This document shows positions 1 through 11,524 of a stretch of DNA of 64,000 nt, one piece after another. The position numbers and the translations under genes are program-made. Below the pieces are notes generated by a model, which ran no database searches, had not been told where the DNA came from, and saw nothing but the letters and a program-made list of their open reading frames with translations. Origin of the DNA: Gnetum montanum. Lineage: Eukaryota; Streptophyta; Gnetopsida; Gnetales; Gnetaceae. The stretch spans positions 137,137 to 201,136 of the forward strand of contig MNCI01026219.1 in the NCBI GenBank assembly GCA_015680685.1, given 5' to 3'. The first letter of the stretch is position 1. Each line of letters starts with the position of its first letter.

Positions 1-77
1 TCTGCGGAGTTCGACCGGATCGCGCGTGCTACACTCATTTCGTATGGTTGAGTGTAGGGGTACCTCGCCACTCATCA
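1..77 (+). repeat. 3' end of a GATATC-family LTR
   Basis: The first 77 bases match the last 77 bases of the LTR at 2456-3469 and of the LTRs of element A. They share the run GTAGGGGTACCTC and the terminal CCACTCATCA. The sequence after base 77 (AATGGGAAGG) is not a primer-binding site, unlike the sequence after A's 5' LTR. This may therefore be the 3' LTR, or a solo LTR, of an element inserted into the internal region of copy 1, rather than copy 1's own 5' LTR. The start lies outside the window. Confidence 0.8.
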
Positions 78-78
78 A

Positions 79-555
79 ATGGGAAGGGCATGGCTTAGTA
101 CAGTAGACACATGCCTTAGGATCTGTGATCTTTCCTTGGAAATTTCTAAGATAAATATTTATGGAAAGATCAAGAAGAGAAAAGTTCCATGCATCACATA
201 CAGTGATTCATCAGGTGATGACATGGAGGAAATGCCTCCATATAATAGGTGTGCCCTTGAAATATTGAAACAAAGATGCCTGTATGTAGCAACCACACAA
301 CCAGTAGTAAACACCCCATGGTTGACAGCTACTAGAAGGAGCAGACAAATATGCATGGAACGAACTAAGGAGACAAACCATGCCAACAATGAAAGCATAT
401 ATACATTGAAATATGAGCCTTGCCAACTTCCACCCCTTAATCTAAGAACATCAATTGGGAGAAGTTGGGAACTTCTTAGAAATTCAAATAAATGCTCATT
501 ATTTCAGATCTCTTCCTTACAACTTAGTCATGGGGGATATGGCCACCTATGCTAA
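79..555 (+). pseudogene. Unrecognised ORF ending in a gag-like C-terminus
   Basis: An open frame of 158 codons begins two bases after the LTR end. Its final residues (SLQLSHGGYG) match the C-terminal 'FSYGGYPPF'-type end of the gag frames in elements A (about 9560) and B (about 31655), so the last third is probably a gag tail. The first two thirds are basic at the start (KIKKRK) with an acidic patch (SDSSGDD) and match nothing I recognise. No zinc knuckle or gag core is present. It could be a captured fragment, or gag sequence too diverged to read. Confidence 0.35.
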
Positions 556-2093
556 TCATATGGGGCCCTCAGTTCTTTTTCGATTTTTTTTTACAACATT
601 TTTGTCTTACACATTTTTGTTTTACAAATTTCTTTAACTTTTCTAGTTTTTTTTTTACATCATCGTTATACTTTTCCATTTTGTGTGTGTGTGTGTGTGT
701 GATCCACCCTGTAAGTTTGTCCCATAATAAGTGTTCAGAATGATGGTATGAACTATTTTCATATTGATCGCTAGTGTTTGGTTTTTACCTTTAATTCACT
801 ATATTGATACTAAGGTATGTTTCTTTTGATATGGCAAGCAATGAGACCACTTCATCCATCCATCCACCAGTTTCTATGGTCTCTCTCAGCTTGGAAATGT
901 ACAGTTCACTTCTAATAAGAACTTAAACAAATCCGTGACTGGGTATTTCTCAAACTAAGGAAGGACTCAAGGATTGAAAAGGGTGTGACTTCAAGGGAAC
1001 TTGATGCTTTTGTGTTGGTAATTCTCTTAGGTGCTTGGATGTTTTCTTCTTGAGTTTTCTTATCGTTCCAATGTTACCCAACTATCAGAAGCTGAGACAA
1101 TAAAAATAAAAAGTCTTTGCATGGTGTGGTTCTCACGCATAAAAACACAAAACACAAAAAAAGAAGAAGGAGAAAAGTGAGAATTCAAAGCACACCCCAT
1201 AGACGAAATAAACTTGGGCTACAAGCACTGGTTATGGAACCAAAAGTGTTCCCTCTAACTAAGGCCCTTCTCGCTTCCTATTCCTTCCTTTGTTTCATCG
1301 AAATGGTGGTGGCTCTTGGAGGATGCATTCTTGTTATCCAAGTGGATGGTTTAGCCAAATGCATTGATGAGAAGTCACTGGATGTGGTTGGTTTGAGGCT
1401 GGAGTTGGAATGAGACTTGCTAAGTTACATTAATCATAAAACACACAAGGGGCTATACACCATCTTGTTCTTGGAATTCCATTCCATCCTCTTCTCTCCA
1501 CCCTTCTCTCCATTGTTCATCTCATTGCTGGTTCTATCATTAGTATATATTTTGGTAGATGCATTATTTTCTTTTTGGTAAATTCTTACAGTTAAGACTT
1601 TAACTCTTGTTCCAAATGACATTTCCAAAGCCTACGGACTCTTTGAATGTGGATTTGTCAAGGCCTTAAGGGCATGAGCCTGCTTTGGGGAGGACCCACT
1701 GACATTCCTATTTGGAGCATTAGTTAAATTCGGGGCCTTAACATTTTGCAATTAATTTTATTTTTTTCATTACCATCTTGACATCCATTTCATCGATTCC
1801 ATAGTTGTCTCTTTTTATCTATCTTCCTTTCTCCTTTCCTTTCTCCATTCTAACGCTACCAGAGGTTCACGATTAGTCATGGGGGTATGGGGCCCAATTT
1901 TTTTGATTTTCTCCTAGCCCCGAATTTTTTGATTTTCTTCCTAACTCCGACACCTTCAGTAGTCATCAGTAATATATCTCTCTATCCATATCAGCCATAC
2001 CACAACCTAGCCAATGAATTTACACCGAAGCAAGGTATCAATTACATGATGATTCATTTACCCTTGCTAATTAAGATTGTGTTGTGTGTGCAG

Positions 2094-2273
2094 ATGGCGA
2101 TAATGCAAACAACGGATTGGATCTGGAGTAAACACATGGAATGGAGCAGCATTGAAAGTAGCTATGCAAGGAGCAAGATCGATGATGCGCTTATGGATGG
2201 ACAACAAAGGTGCAATCTTGGCATTGGCAGTAGCAACAATTCTTTCTCTCTCTCTTTCTCAGTTGCCAACTAA
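2094..2273 (+). CDS. Short 59-codon remnant at the ORF2 start site
   Basis: The ATG follows directly after a pyrimidine/GT-rich tract ending in GTGTGTGCAG. In elements A (11525) and B (29656, minus strand) the long ORF2 begins at this same position after the same acceptor-like tract. Here the frame closes after 59 codons, with a serine-rich hydrophobic end (SFSLSFSVAN). The sequence that follows matches A's 3' untranslated region, so about 2.6 kb of ORF2 is missing. Whether this short frame is made is unknown; it has no recognisable domain. Confidence 0.35.
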   Translation: MAIMQTTDWIWSKHMEWSSIESSYARSKIDDALMDGQQRCNLGIGSSNNSFSLSFSVAN

Positions 2274-2439
2274 GGCTTGATGTCATTGTAATAAGGTGTT
2301 CACCTTTGTTGTCATGAATACCAATTTTGTCAAGTCTTGTAATGATGATCTGTTCACATGTCATCCCATTAGTTCCATTTCCCTCAAAAATTCCATATCT
2401 TCCCCATATTATTGTAAGGAACTCAAGGATGAGTTTTCA

Positions 2440-2455
2440 TTCAGTCATGGGGGTA
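2440..2455 (+). other. Polypurine tract of copy 1
   Basis: CAGTCATGGGGGTA lies directly before the TGATGAG start of the LTR. The same tract precedes A's 3' LTR (14457-14469) and, reversed, B's 3' LTR (26667-26680). Its position fits a plus-strand priming site. Confidence 0.75.
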
Positions 2456-3469
2456 TGATGAGACGCAATATGCACAAGCCACGATATCATGGCTGCCACG
2501 ATATCGCATCCCATGCAATATTGCGTACACGATATCGCGTTTTCCCCTGCGATGTCACGTACGCGATATCGCGGTCCATTGCCAAATCTATAAATAAGAG
2601 GCGGCACTCCCCTTATTTCCCATCCTAGGCTAGAAGTAGGGAAACTCTGGTAGATTGATCACTCCAGAGATAGAATATTTTCCATGTGCCTACAGTAGGA
2701 GTCCCCAAGTGAACAGATCTTTATTCGAGCAGCTTTGTACCTGAACGCAAGTTGTGTACGACAATAAAGATGAGCTTTGTGGATAAACCTTGCAATGCAT
2801 GGAATAGAATTTATTATGATTTATTTATTACATGTTATTTCCTACCTATTATTTATTACCTACAGTAGCGTAGCATGAGTACGACTTGATTACAAGCATT
2901 GACGAATGTGTATGGCTAATCAAGGAATCGACTACTCATCGCGATTAGATTCTCTCACCCTTATCTCCTAGAACGCACGATGAGTACAACTTGATTATGA
3001 GCATCTACGGATGTGTACAACTAGTCAAGGAATCAATTTCTCATCACGTTTAGGCTAGTTAAGTGCCTCAATATGACCACTTCGAGCACGTGCGTTACGT
3101 GTGGTGATCCCAGTAACGATTAGCGTTTGGTAGCCACAGTTGCATAGTTCAGGGTGTGTACGGTAAATGGGAACGGATGCTGACGCTAGTTAATTTAAAC
3201 TTAGTTCATTAGTTAGAATTAGTTAGTTTCTCAACCCTTCACTCTTTAGCATAGAAGACATAAAACCATAAAAGACCATAAAATTCATATACCTCGAACT
3301 TACTTGACCATACACCATGACAACTACAAGTAAGTCTGGGAAGACAATGAATGATTAACCCCAAGTGTTCCATGGGGCGTGTAGGCATTTAGTTTGCAGA
3401 GTTCGACTAGATCATGCATGCTACGCTCGTTTCGTATGGTTGAGTGTAGGGGTACCTCACCACTCATCA
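2456..3469 (+). repeat. 3' LTR of GATATC-family copy 1
   Basis: This 1014-bp LTR starts TGATGAGACG and ends CCACTCATCA. It is preceded by a polypurine tract and followed at 3470 by sequence collinear with element E, so the copy was inserted into E. U3 carries about six GATATC-type palindromes at about 2483-2575 and then a TATA box. The R/U5 part carries the AATAAAGATGAG motif shared with the other LTRs of the family. The partner LTR and the left target duplication lie outside the window; CCTTC (3470-3474) is the predicted duplication. Confidence 0.85.
2483..2600 (+). promoter_or_regulatory. GATATC palindrome array and TATA box (copy 1 LTR)
   Basis: Six palindrome-like units lie within about 95 bp: CGATATCATG, CGATATCGCA, GCAATATTGC (a decayed version), CGATATCGCG, GCGATGTCAC and CGCGATATCGCG. 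CTATAAATAAGAGG follows at 2588-2601. The layout (array, then TATA about 15-25 bp later) recurs in every LTR of the family and inside elements A and B. A role as an upstream activating or silencing element is inference. Confidence 0.6.
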
Positions 3470-4560
3470 CCTTCTAAGTTTCAAACCAAGTTCATACCAC
3501 TTATAAGTAACATCACATTGTATCATCTAAAAACTAATAATCATAAGATGATCATGACTATAAGAAATATCATCACTTGGAAATGAAGAACAAGAAATCA
3601 ATTTATTAATTAAGTAGTTTATTTTGAAGGAGACTTGACCATTGAACAGAGGATTGTCTTCAAGCATGAGTAACATGTCTTTTTAATCCCATAACTAATG
3701 TGAATTCAAGAAACCTTGAAATTCCTAAGTATTGTGTCTTCAAACATGAGTATCGTGTCTTTTTAACCTCATAACTAATGTGAATCCAAGAAATCTTAAA
3801 ATTCCTAAGTAGCCTATCTTTAGGCATAGGTAACATGTCTTTCCTGTGGAAACCCCCAAAAAATTTTATTATGTAAACTTATTATGTAGCTACTACATCC
3901 ACCTTACTAGAGAACTGCCTTTAGGTATCGGTAATATGTCTTTCGAGTGACATGACAAGGTAGTACTTATTTTAGAATATGCTTCCATTTTTTATTAGAG
4001 CTTAACTAAATAATATAATTTAATAGCATAATAAGACTCATAGTAGTAGCTTTACATAATCCAAAAATCCCCTTGATATCACACTCTTTTCATTGTCCCT
4101 TTATTCTTCTTCTTTCCATCTATGCATAATAATCAAAGATTTATTCTAGTTTTATTGTCATGAGAATATCATTATGTCCATGATAAGAACCTTCTTATTA
4201 TTGGAAATAACTAGATGGATGATGTGGTCACACTATATATAAAACTATTCCTTTAATGATTTGATAACATAGAGTAAAATTCTTATTGTTTCAACTATAT
4301 CTCCTTTATTTCTTAATACTTTATTAAGGAAAATCAATAAAGATATGTACATCAAAAATAATAAACTTATAAAAAGAATAAATGACATGTAAGAATAGAA
4401 AAAATGAATAAATATTCTTAAAAGATATTAAAGAATGGAAAAATATTATGAAATTATGAAAAATATTAAAGAATACAAAAAATATCAAAAGAATAAAGAA
4501 AATACAAAAAAAATAAAAATATATAACTAAATTTGTAAAACAAAAAATTTAAAATGCACT
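3470..4560 (-). mobile_element. Element E: non-coding part downstream of gag
   Basis: On the minus strand this segment aligns with the spacer between gag and the internal promoter in B and A. For example, the block around 3500-3590 matches 30860-30960 in B and the reverse complement of 10240-10340 in A. It holds no open frame that I trust. Copy 1's insertion cuts it off at 3469, so the rest of E lies left of the window. Confidence 0.55.
3653..3845. repeat. Tandem repeat of about 79 bp in element E
   Basis: Two and a half units start near 3653, 3731 and 3811. Each has CTTCAAGCATGAGTAACATG-like sequence followed by a TAACTAATGTGAAT block. A further degraded copy of the first half lies near 3910-3950. 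A and B have only one copy of this block, so the expansion is specific to E. Confidence 0.65.
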
Positions 4561-6670
4561 TATCATTTTCTAATTCAAGATAGGGTACCTTCCCCACAAC
4601 TAAACTCATAAGCGAGTATTTAAAAAATGGATCACATATCCGAAGGATCATATGCTATAGTTCTCTTATTAATCATCATTAGTGATTATGGTTTCATTTA
4701 TTATCCCATGTGACATTCATGATAATCAAATTTTGATCATTTGAAGACACATATCTTGTTGGACTAGATGATGTTTTTATTTTAGAGGGTTTAGATATGT
4801 TTTCTTATTTATTATTAATTTTAGATTTTAAGTATCCATGTTTATGTATGATCATTATTTAGAATATCCATTAGTAGGTTTTCTATTTGGATAATTTTAT
4901 TAGGGTAGGATTTGATAAGTGAATTGGATGTTTTTATCCATGTATAGATAATTTCATGTTCTCATTTCTTAATCACTAGGTGTCTTTTGGTTTAGGAACT
5001 ATTATTTTCTTTTACATACATGTTTTTTTCAAATTTGTTGTGGGCTAGTATAACAATCATGTTAACATTCTAAACTTTCAATTCATAACTACACCCTTTA
5101 TCATCATAACTAATGCATGGAATTCTATGCATTTGCATGGCTTCATGCTCATCTTCTTTGGAAATTTCTAAGGAAAAGTCTCTCATTTCTAAATTAGCAT
5201 CAATTATGCTAAGTCATGATGTCCCTATAATGATAGAAAAGACCTTCTTATCATTCTTCACATCAATCACAAGAAAATCTGTTGGTGAGATCACCCATTA
5301 ATGATAGTCATTACATCTTCTATCTGTCCCAAAGTAATGATGACTAATTGATCTACATGCTCTAGTCTTATGTTGCCCTTACTTAATGGTAATAGGTTCC
5401 ATGCCTTTTATGTTTTTTGAGATATCATATTAACTCCATAACTTAAGTCGATCAAAGATTTATATGATGAATTTCTAATAATTTGTAAACAAACCATAGG
5501 GCTTTTAGGATCTACTATTTTCTTAGGAAGTGTTTTTGCTTTTATTCAATTGAATACTATTTGCATTAACATGATAGTTATAAGCTTTTGATTTGGTTGT
5601 TGTTAAAGAATGGTGCTTGTCGAATGGTGCTTGTAGGAGGATCTATCATTGAAGGAATAGGATTGGATAAAGTTTTTACTCTACTAATATTTTCTAGACT
5701 TGTTTGAAAGAAAGAACATTTCCTAGATTTACATTTAATGTTGTTAATATCATCCTCTTTCTATATACTAACTACCCTAGTAAAACTTTTATATTAAAGT
5801 TGTAATGGTAGTTCCCCTTACATTACCAATGGTGGTATTAGTGGTAATGGATTGGGAGCTTGATAACGATGACCTACTACCAGTTGAGATATATAAGGTT
5901 ATGATTTCATGTGTGGAGTTACACATTTATGGTACTTAGTTGGATAATAGTGAGAGGAAGCACAAATAGAGTACTACTTGAAGATATAGTACATTGGACA
6001 TAATATTTGTAAGGATCTAGATGTCGATACAGATATTGCTACATTAGCAGTAGTATTTTCCATGATTGTGGTTGTTACCACTATTATTGGTACTACTCCT
6101 ATGATTGAGGTTAAGTCATGCTTGGATAATATGATTTTTGATAGGGGTTCTTGTAATTATCCTATGGATAAGGTAATTATCTAGGCATTTTCTTTAGATA
6201 AATTTTAAATCAAGTATGTTTGCTTCAAACTCTTGTAAGTGGATCATAATAGGATAACATCCCTTATGATGTTCATATTGGTACACCTTACAACCATTTT
6301 TGTCTTGAAAACTTGAGTCTATAACCTCCTCTATTGTAGCAACATTTCTTTTATTTTTATAATTATCATGTCCATTATCTCGCTTCTTTTTTCTATCCTT
6401 ATTTTTATTGAATACTTGTTCAATTTTCTCCTCTTCTATCATAAGTCTTATTGTAAAATTTTCATTTATAGAATCATATATTTTCTCTACCTTTTTTATA
6501 ATATCATTTACTAATTTTTGAATAGCTAGATTCTTTCACTAGATCACATTTTCTAATGTTTCTTTTTCTTATGTCTCACAAATCCTCACATCTCTTTTCT
6601 AATAATAAGATCTCTATTGTATTCTTTAGATAATTCTCTTTTACATAACTCTCCTTCTTTCTTTACTACT
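4561..6670 (-). pseudogene. Element E: gag C-terminal half and protease-like remnant
   Basis: Read on the minus strand from 6670 to 4561, this continues the gag frame cut by element A. The frame at 6442-6194 holds a gag zinc knuckle of the C-x2-C-x3-H type (CKVYQYEHHKGC), with the second Cys changed to Tyr. From about 5560 to 5110 the translation shows LIDLSYGVNMIS followed by an SIIIGTS...IIDA block. I read this as a decayed aspartic protease with its Asp at 'LID'. The C-terminal gag tail and its GGGG-rich block are near 4575-4600. A and B lack the protease segment, so E may preserve an older, more complete arrangement. Many stops and shifts are present. Confidence 0.5.
6666..6670. repeat. 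Target-site duplication CTACT, left copy (element A)
   Basis: CTACT directly precedes A's first base and is repeated exactly at 15302-15306 after A's last base. It marks an ordinary LTR-retrotransposon insertion into E. Confidence 0.9.
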
Positions 6671-7457
6671 TGATGAGTCATCATTTGGGCATACGCGATA
6701 TCGCAGCCGGTCTCCTCATATATAAATAAGAGGTAGAAAATTCCAATAAGCAGTTTTTAGTTTTTTTGTCCTTAGATTTTATTGTAAGTTTTAAGTTTAG
6801 ATTTCTCTCAACTCTTTCCTCCCAGCGTATGCCCACAGTGTGGTGGTTGTAATTGTACAACATCCTTATTTGAGTGTGACATACTTGGACACGCACATGA
6901 CCGGCAATAAAGATTGAGATTACTTCATCATTGCAGCATTCACTTAGATTAATTATTTATTTAATTGTTATTTACTTCTTTCCTAGTTAATCTCTTCTCA
7001 CCCTTAAACTCCTATTAAAAGTGGAATGAGTATGACTTGATTACGAGGTTTTAAGTGTGACTACTTGGTAACCCAGTAGCGTACCTAGGATCTACGCTTG
7101 GTAATCCCAGTGGTGGTCATGCATGAAGTCCAAGATGTGTACGGATAGTTGAGGAACAGAAGCTCATTGCACTTAGGCTAGCTTAGATTCTCTCTCACCC
7201 TTTCTCTCTTAGCTTAGTCAATATTACTTTTCATTGCCTTCAGGAGTAGCATTAGGTTAGAAACCATATCATACACCTCACTCTGGACTAAACCATATGT
7301 GAAAAGCTAATACTAGTCTAGGTGGGAAGAAAATGACCTACAACCTAAGGCTAACTATCTAGATTGCACAACTAGTCCGTCTACGGAGTTCGACTGGATC
7401 GTGCGTGTAACGCTCGTATTCATATGGTTGAGTGTAGGGGTACCTCGCCACTCATCA
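6671..7457 (+). repeat. 5' LTR of element A
   Basis: This 787-bp LTR runs from TGATGAGTCA to CCACTCATCA. It has only one intact palindrome (ACGCGATATCGCAG, about 6694), where the 3' LTR has four. The TATA motif ATATAAATAAGAGG lies near 6720. The AATAAAGATTGAG block near 6905 is shared with the other LTRs. Confidence 0.9.
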
Positions 7458-7485
7458 TTTGTGCCATTTCTGGGGATGGTGCTAG
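7458..7485 (+). other. Primer-binding site of element A (Athila/tRNA-Asp type, decayed)
   Basis: TTTGTGCCATTTCTGGGGAT follows the LTR directly. It resembles the TGGCGCCGTTGCCGGGGA site of Athila-type elements, with several of the differences being C-to-T or G-to-A at former CpG sites. Element B has the better preserved TTGGCACCATTGTCGAGGAT at the same place. The tRNA assignment rests on remembered family knowledge, not a search. Confidence 0.6.
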
Positions 7486-7598
7486 TTATCTAGATTAGTT
7501 ATATCATACAAGCTCGTTGTATAGGAATTAACGATATATCTTTTAGAAAGCAATAATTATAAAAATTCACATACGAATTCACACATAGCTTCACAATC

Positions 7599-9510
7599 AT
7601 GCCTCTCCTACAAGATTACGATAATGCCACACCTAGTGAGGAAGTTCATTGGATAACCAACGAACTATATGACAATGAAGATTGGAGTATGCAACCTGAG
7701 GTGGGGGTTTCTTATAAACATAAATGAAATCAACATCATCCCAATGCAAGAAAGCATAACTTACCCAATGACAATGAACCCCTACTCGCCACTACAAGCT
7801 TAACACAATTACAAGAGGTTATTCGAATCTCCTGTAGGCATCATAAAGAGAGCCTTCTACCCAGGCTCTATTTAAACAACTTCCCTACTTTCTTAAGAGG
7901 CTATGACTTAGATCCGCATCAACATTTACAAGCCTTCTATGATGGTTGCGCATGGAACAACATTAATAACGCAAAAACTCAAGCTCTTTCCCATGACACT
8001 CGTTGGCCAGGCAAAAGTATGGTATAGATCGTTAAAACAAAATTCAATACGACATTGGCCAACAATGGTAGAACTCTTTAACAAAAGATATCAAACCTAT
8101 GCAAGAGTGTCAGCCATGAGGAAACAAATCCAAGAGTGGAAGCAAGCACAACATGAACCCTTGGACATGGCCTTAGAAATATATTATGCACTGTTAAACA
8201 ACTGTCCAGGCCATGAGTTCTCCGAGGAAAGGCTAATGTACCATATCATTGATGGGCTTTGTAATGCAACAAGAGAAACTCTAGGGATGTATGCCCAAGG
8301 TCAACTTTACGAACTCTAAACCCATCAAGTCCAAGAGCTTATTAAGCAGGTAGCAAAAGAGGAAGAAGAAATGGCTAGATGGGAGAGTGCTAGAAAACAT
8401 CAATGGGACCAAAATCTCAATGTAACAAAGGTCCATAATCACAAAAAGGAGAAATCAACCTATCACAAGGAGAAAGAAGCATCTTTTCCAGTACAACAAT
8501 AATCATTAGAGGAAGTTGAGGCAAAGATCAATAAGATGTTGGAATGTACGTATAAAAAGTGTGGAGAATGTATTGCTATTATTGGTGATAGAGTTTTGAA
8601 AACTTGAGAAATAGGACAAAATATCATTAGAAAATTAGAAAGAAGGGATGAAGAACACAAGAGCTCAACTACCAATCATACGTATGAATGTAACATTTGC
8701 CTGTACGATCACCCCAAGGGCCAATGCCCAATCTTGTTACATTTATATGAGCATTGGGGAAGCACGTTACATCCAAAGTTCATATAGAGATACTGTGTTT
8801 GATCACAGTGGAAACAATCCCAGTCATGGGGGAAGCCATCCCTAAACTGGAGATACCCTTTATATCATCTGAATGCAATTGCTTATCAAGTTCAACATCC
8901 TATTTCCCCAACTGGGTCAACATACTCTATCTCACCGCATTACCATTCTTCTCAATACTATCAGCCCATGTCCTCAACACAACCACCACCTTATGCACCT
9001 TATACTTCTTCTAATTTTCAACATTCTGATCCTTTCCCTCCTTCTACATCACCACCAATTGTTCCTAAGGTCTCTGCACCACAACAACAACCCCTGAACA
9101 TTACTTGTGCTACTATTGCCAACAGCAGTGGAAAACCTCAGCGACATCAAAGGTGTTCCTTCTTTAGAAATGACCCTAGGAAGGGACAACACAATTTCAA
9201 GGCCACTACATCCTCGAACTCAGAACAAGTCCAACACAGTGGTGCACCCTTATCTTCAAACCCAATGCCTCATGTCACTTCATCAAGGTCACCAATCAAC
9301 ACTCCAACAACCATACGGACCAATGAACATAGTCATGGAAGGCAACATCCTGATCCTTTCATACCCTTTAATGGTCCCAAATATCATAGTGGATCAACTC
9401 GTTATCTAGGAACTACATCGTATAAATTTCCCCACTATGCTTACTATGATCAGGTGTGTGAACCCCGATGGGGTAAAGTACGATCGAGTCCTAATATTTC
9501 CAACATGTAA
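7599..9510 (+). pseudogene. gag of element A
   Basis: The first ATG after the primer-binding site is at 7599 (MPLLQDYDNATPSEEVHW), and B has a matching N-terminus. The retrotransposon gag core is at about 7850-8330. It shows LKLFPMTLVGQAKVWYRSL followed by a W..M.ELFNKRYQTYARV block. The CCHC-like knuckle CNICLYDHPKGQC is at about 8693-8731, spaced C-x2-C-x3-H-x4-C as in Athila-like gags. The tail (8970-9510) is rich in Pro, Gln and Ser with basic patches. There is a frameshift near 7725 and in-frame TAA or TAG codons, for example near 8320 and 8500. A lacks the Arg/Ser-rich N-terminal segment present in B and E. Confidence 0.7.
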
Positions 9511-11524
9511 GGATCCTCGTCTTTCATTTATTAATCCTTGCCATGCTCAACCATTTAGTTATGGGGGATATCCTCCATTCTAAATAACAAGCAGGGTTAA
9601 TAAATATTTTTCATTTTTTATCATTTTACAATTTTTTGTTTTCCAATTTTTCATTTTTCAATTTCTTATTTTATCTTTTTATCTTTTTACATTTTTATAA
9701 GTAATCTCATCTATGAATAAAACACTCATGTGGCTCATTGGTTGAGGTGTGTTCTATGTTATCAAGTCTCGGGTAATCAATTATATGGATAGTGAGCCCA
9801 TTACACCCACTCATCCACTCTACAAATAAGAGGTTTTGTTCAAGGATACAATGATATTCTTGACATTCTTAAAACTTAAAATTAACTTTGTGTTCATTGT
9901 ACCCAGAATGAAGAAGGATGGACCAAGAGGGAATGATTAGGATGTGACATCAAGGAGACTTGCAGATTCTCTTTGGTGATGTCTATGGAAGTTATCATAC
10001 AACATTGTTGTACTAAGATCCTTGTAGATCTAATGAAAAATGGGAGTAAGAGTAATCAAAAGGGCACTCAAAAATCCAATGCTATTCTAGGGGATACCAC
10101 TGGAAAGACATGCACCCATGCCTAAAGGTTGGTGGCTTCTCTAGATTCAGCAACTGAAAAAAAAGGAAAAGAAAAAGAAAAGAAGAACAAGGAAGTGCCA
10201 AAAAACAAAAATCACTCCTCCCTTGAACAAAATGCCAAGTGATCGTACACCTTTTTGTTTTGGTACTCTCATAGTTGTTCATCATGGGATGAAACAATAC
10301 GGTGTTACTAATTAGAGGAATGGACTTGGTCCTGATCTTGGAAGGATGGGTTAATGACACATTAATCATGCTTTACACACAGGATTCACTATGCCCTAGG
10401 TCAGTTACCTCATGTCCCAATCTCTACAATTTCTTCTATAGTTCATCTCATCTCACTATTCATGTAATTGTAATTCATGTCTTGTGTAGCATAGAATTAT
10501 TACCTCATTTTGGTGATATTTACATAGGTGTGTTTTGTGGAGTTTGTGCAGATTACGCTTAACCCTTTTAGTGCCCACGGACACTTTTAAGTGTGGTTAC
10601 ATAAGGGCAATATAGGTTGGAACCTACTTTGGGGAGGACCCACTTGTGTAATCTCTTGTAATTTTCACTCATGACCCACCTTCCATACACCATTTCTTAC
10701 CCTCCGCATATTTTTCCATGATTTCCTTTCCCTACTACTACCCCTCTGAATAATAACATTCCTATGTACCATTACATGGCCTTTTTCTCTCACTTACCAC
10801 CTAAGGTTTTATTGATCAAGTACACCCACACATCATTATTCATGCCTTTGCAACAAGCTAAATTACGCTAGAACCTCTTAACAATAGCCCAATATCCTAA
10901 GTTTACAACATTAACTTCAAGAAAATCTTCAAAAATTCAGTATTTTTCTTGTGCCTAATGTCACTAGGGCCGCGATATTGTGTATGCGATGTATCGTATG
11001 CGATATCGCATCCCATCCAACTATAAATAGCAAAGCCCCCCGCAACACTTAGCATTTTTTCACAATTCATGCGAGGGAATTTTTTGAATTTTTTCTCTAC
11101 AACTTACGATTGTGCGACCCTTACTTTTCTACCTATATCTCGCTCGCTGGTACTCTGATTTTCATTCCATTTGAACCTACTTGAACCTGGAGTGTTCAGC
11201 TTTGTCATGGGGGAGGGGCACATGCTGAATAGCACATAAAGTTTTTGGAATTTATCATTACCCAAAGGAAATTATCAAGGGTAATTAGCTATAACATTAA
11301 GAATAAATTGTGCCGAAAATAATTTTATCCCTAGGTATACCAGGAAACTAAAATTGGACACACCACCTAAGTAATAGGACTGAGTATTACAATCATTCGG
11401 GAAACATCACACAATGATAAAATAAATTAAATTAGTTAAGGCAAGCAGTAAGGTATAACTTAACTTTGGAAAAAACCTTACTAATGCTTGGCCCTTACTA
11501 ACACTTGGCCCCGTGTGATTGCAG
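9511..11524 (+). other. Non-coding spacer between gag and ORF2 (element A)
   Basis: This spacer of about 2 kb holds the gag tail with TTAGTTATGGGGGATATCC (about 9556), T-rich tracts (9600-9700), a block conserved in B and copy 1 (CTTTGGGGAGGACCCACTTG, about 10629), the internal promoter-like cassette (10970-11035), a TCATGGGGGAGGGGC block (about 11205), and an acceptor-like tract ending at 11524. Short open frames in it are not conserved in B. Confidence 0.6.
10970..11035 (+). promoter_or_regulatory. Internal GATATC array and TATA box upstream of ORF2
   Basis: CGCGATATTG, GCGATGTATCG and GCGATATCGC lie within 40 bp, and CTATAAATAG follows at 11021-11030. This is the same order and spacing as in U3 of the family's LTRs. 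B has a matching internal cassette (about 30147-30235, minus strand) at the same place between gag and ORF2. The likely meaning is a second promoter for ORF2; this is inferred from layout only. Confidence 0.55.

Larger units (their letters stand above)
78..2455 (+). mobile_element. Internal region of truncated GATATC-family copy 1
   Basis: This segment is collinear with the 3' half of element A's internal region. Shared landmarks are the gag end with TTAGTCATGGGGGATAT near 535, the 'CTTTGGGGAGGACCCAC' block near 1683 (10630 in A), the TCATGGGGGTA block near 1878, the acceptor-like GTGTGTGCAG just before 2094, and the polypurine tract before 2456. It has no RT, no gag core and no long second ORF, so it is a strongly shortened derivative. 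The stretch 560-2093 is otherwise non-coding as far as I can see, apart from a (GT)n run at about 683-703. Confidence 0.65.

Noticed and set aside
1117-1413. 98-codon plus-strand ORF with a hydrophobic segment
   Set aside because: It lies in spacer that is non-coding in A and B, is not conserved there, and has no domain.
1-2455. Reading bases 1-77 as copy 1's own 5' LTR
   Set aside because: The sequence after base 77 has no primer-binding site, while A, B and E all have one. A separate insertion or a deletion is equally or more likely, so I left it open.
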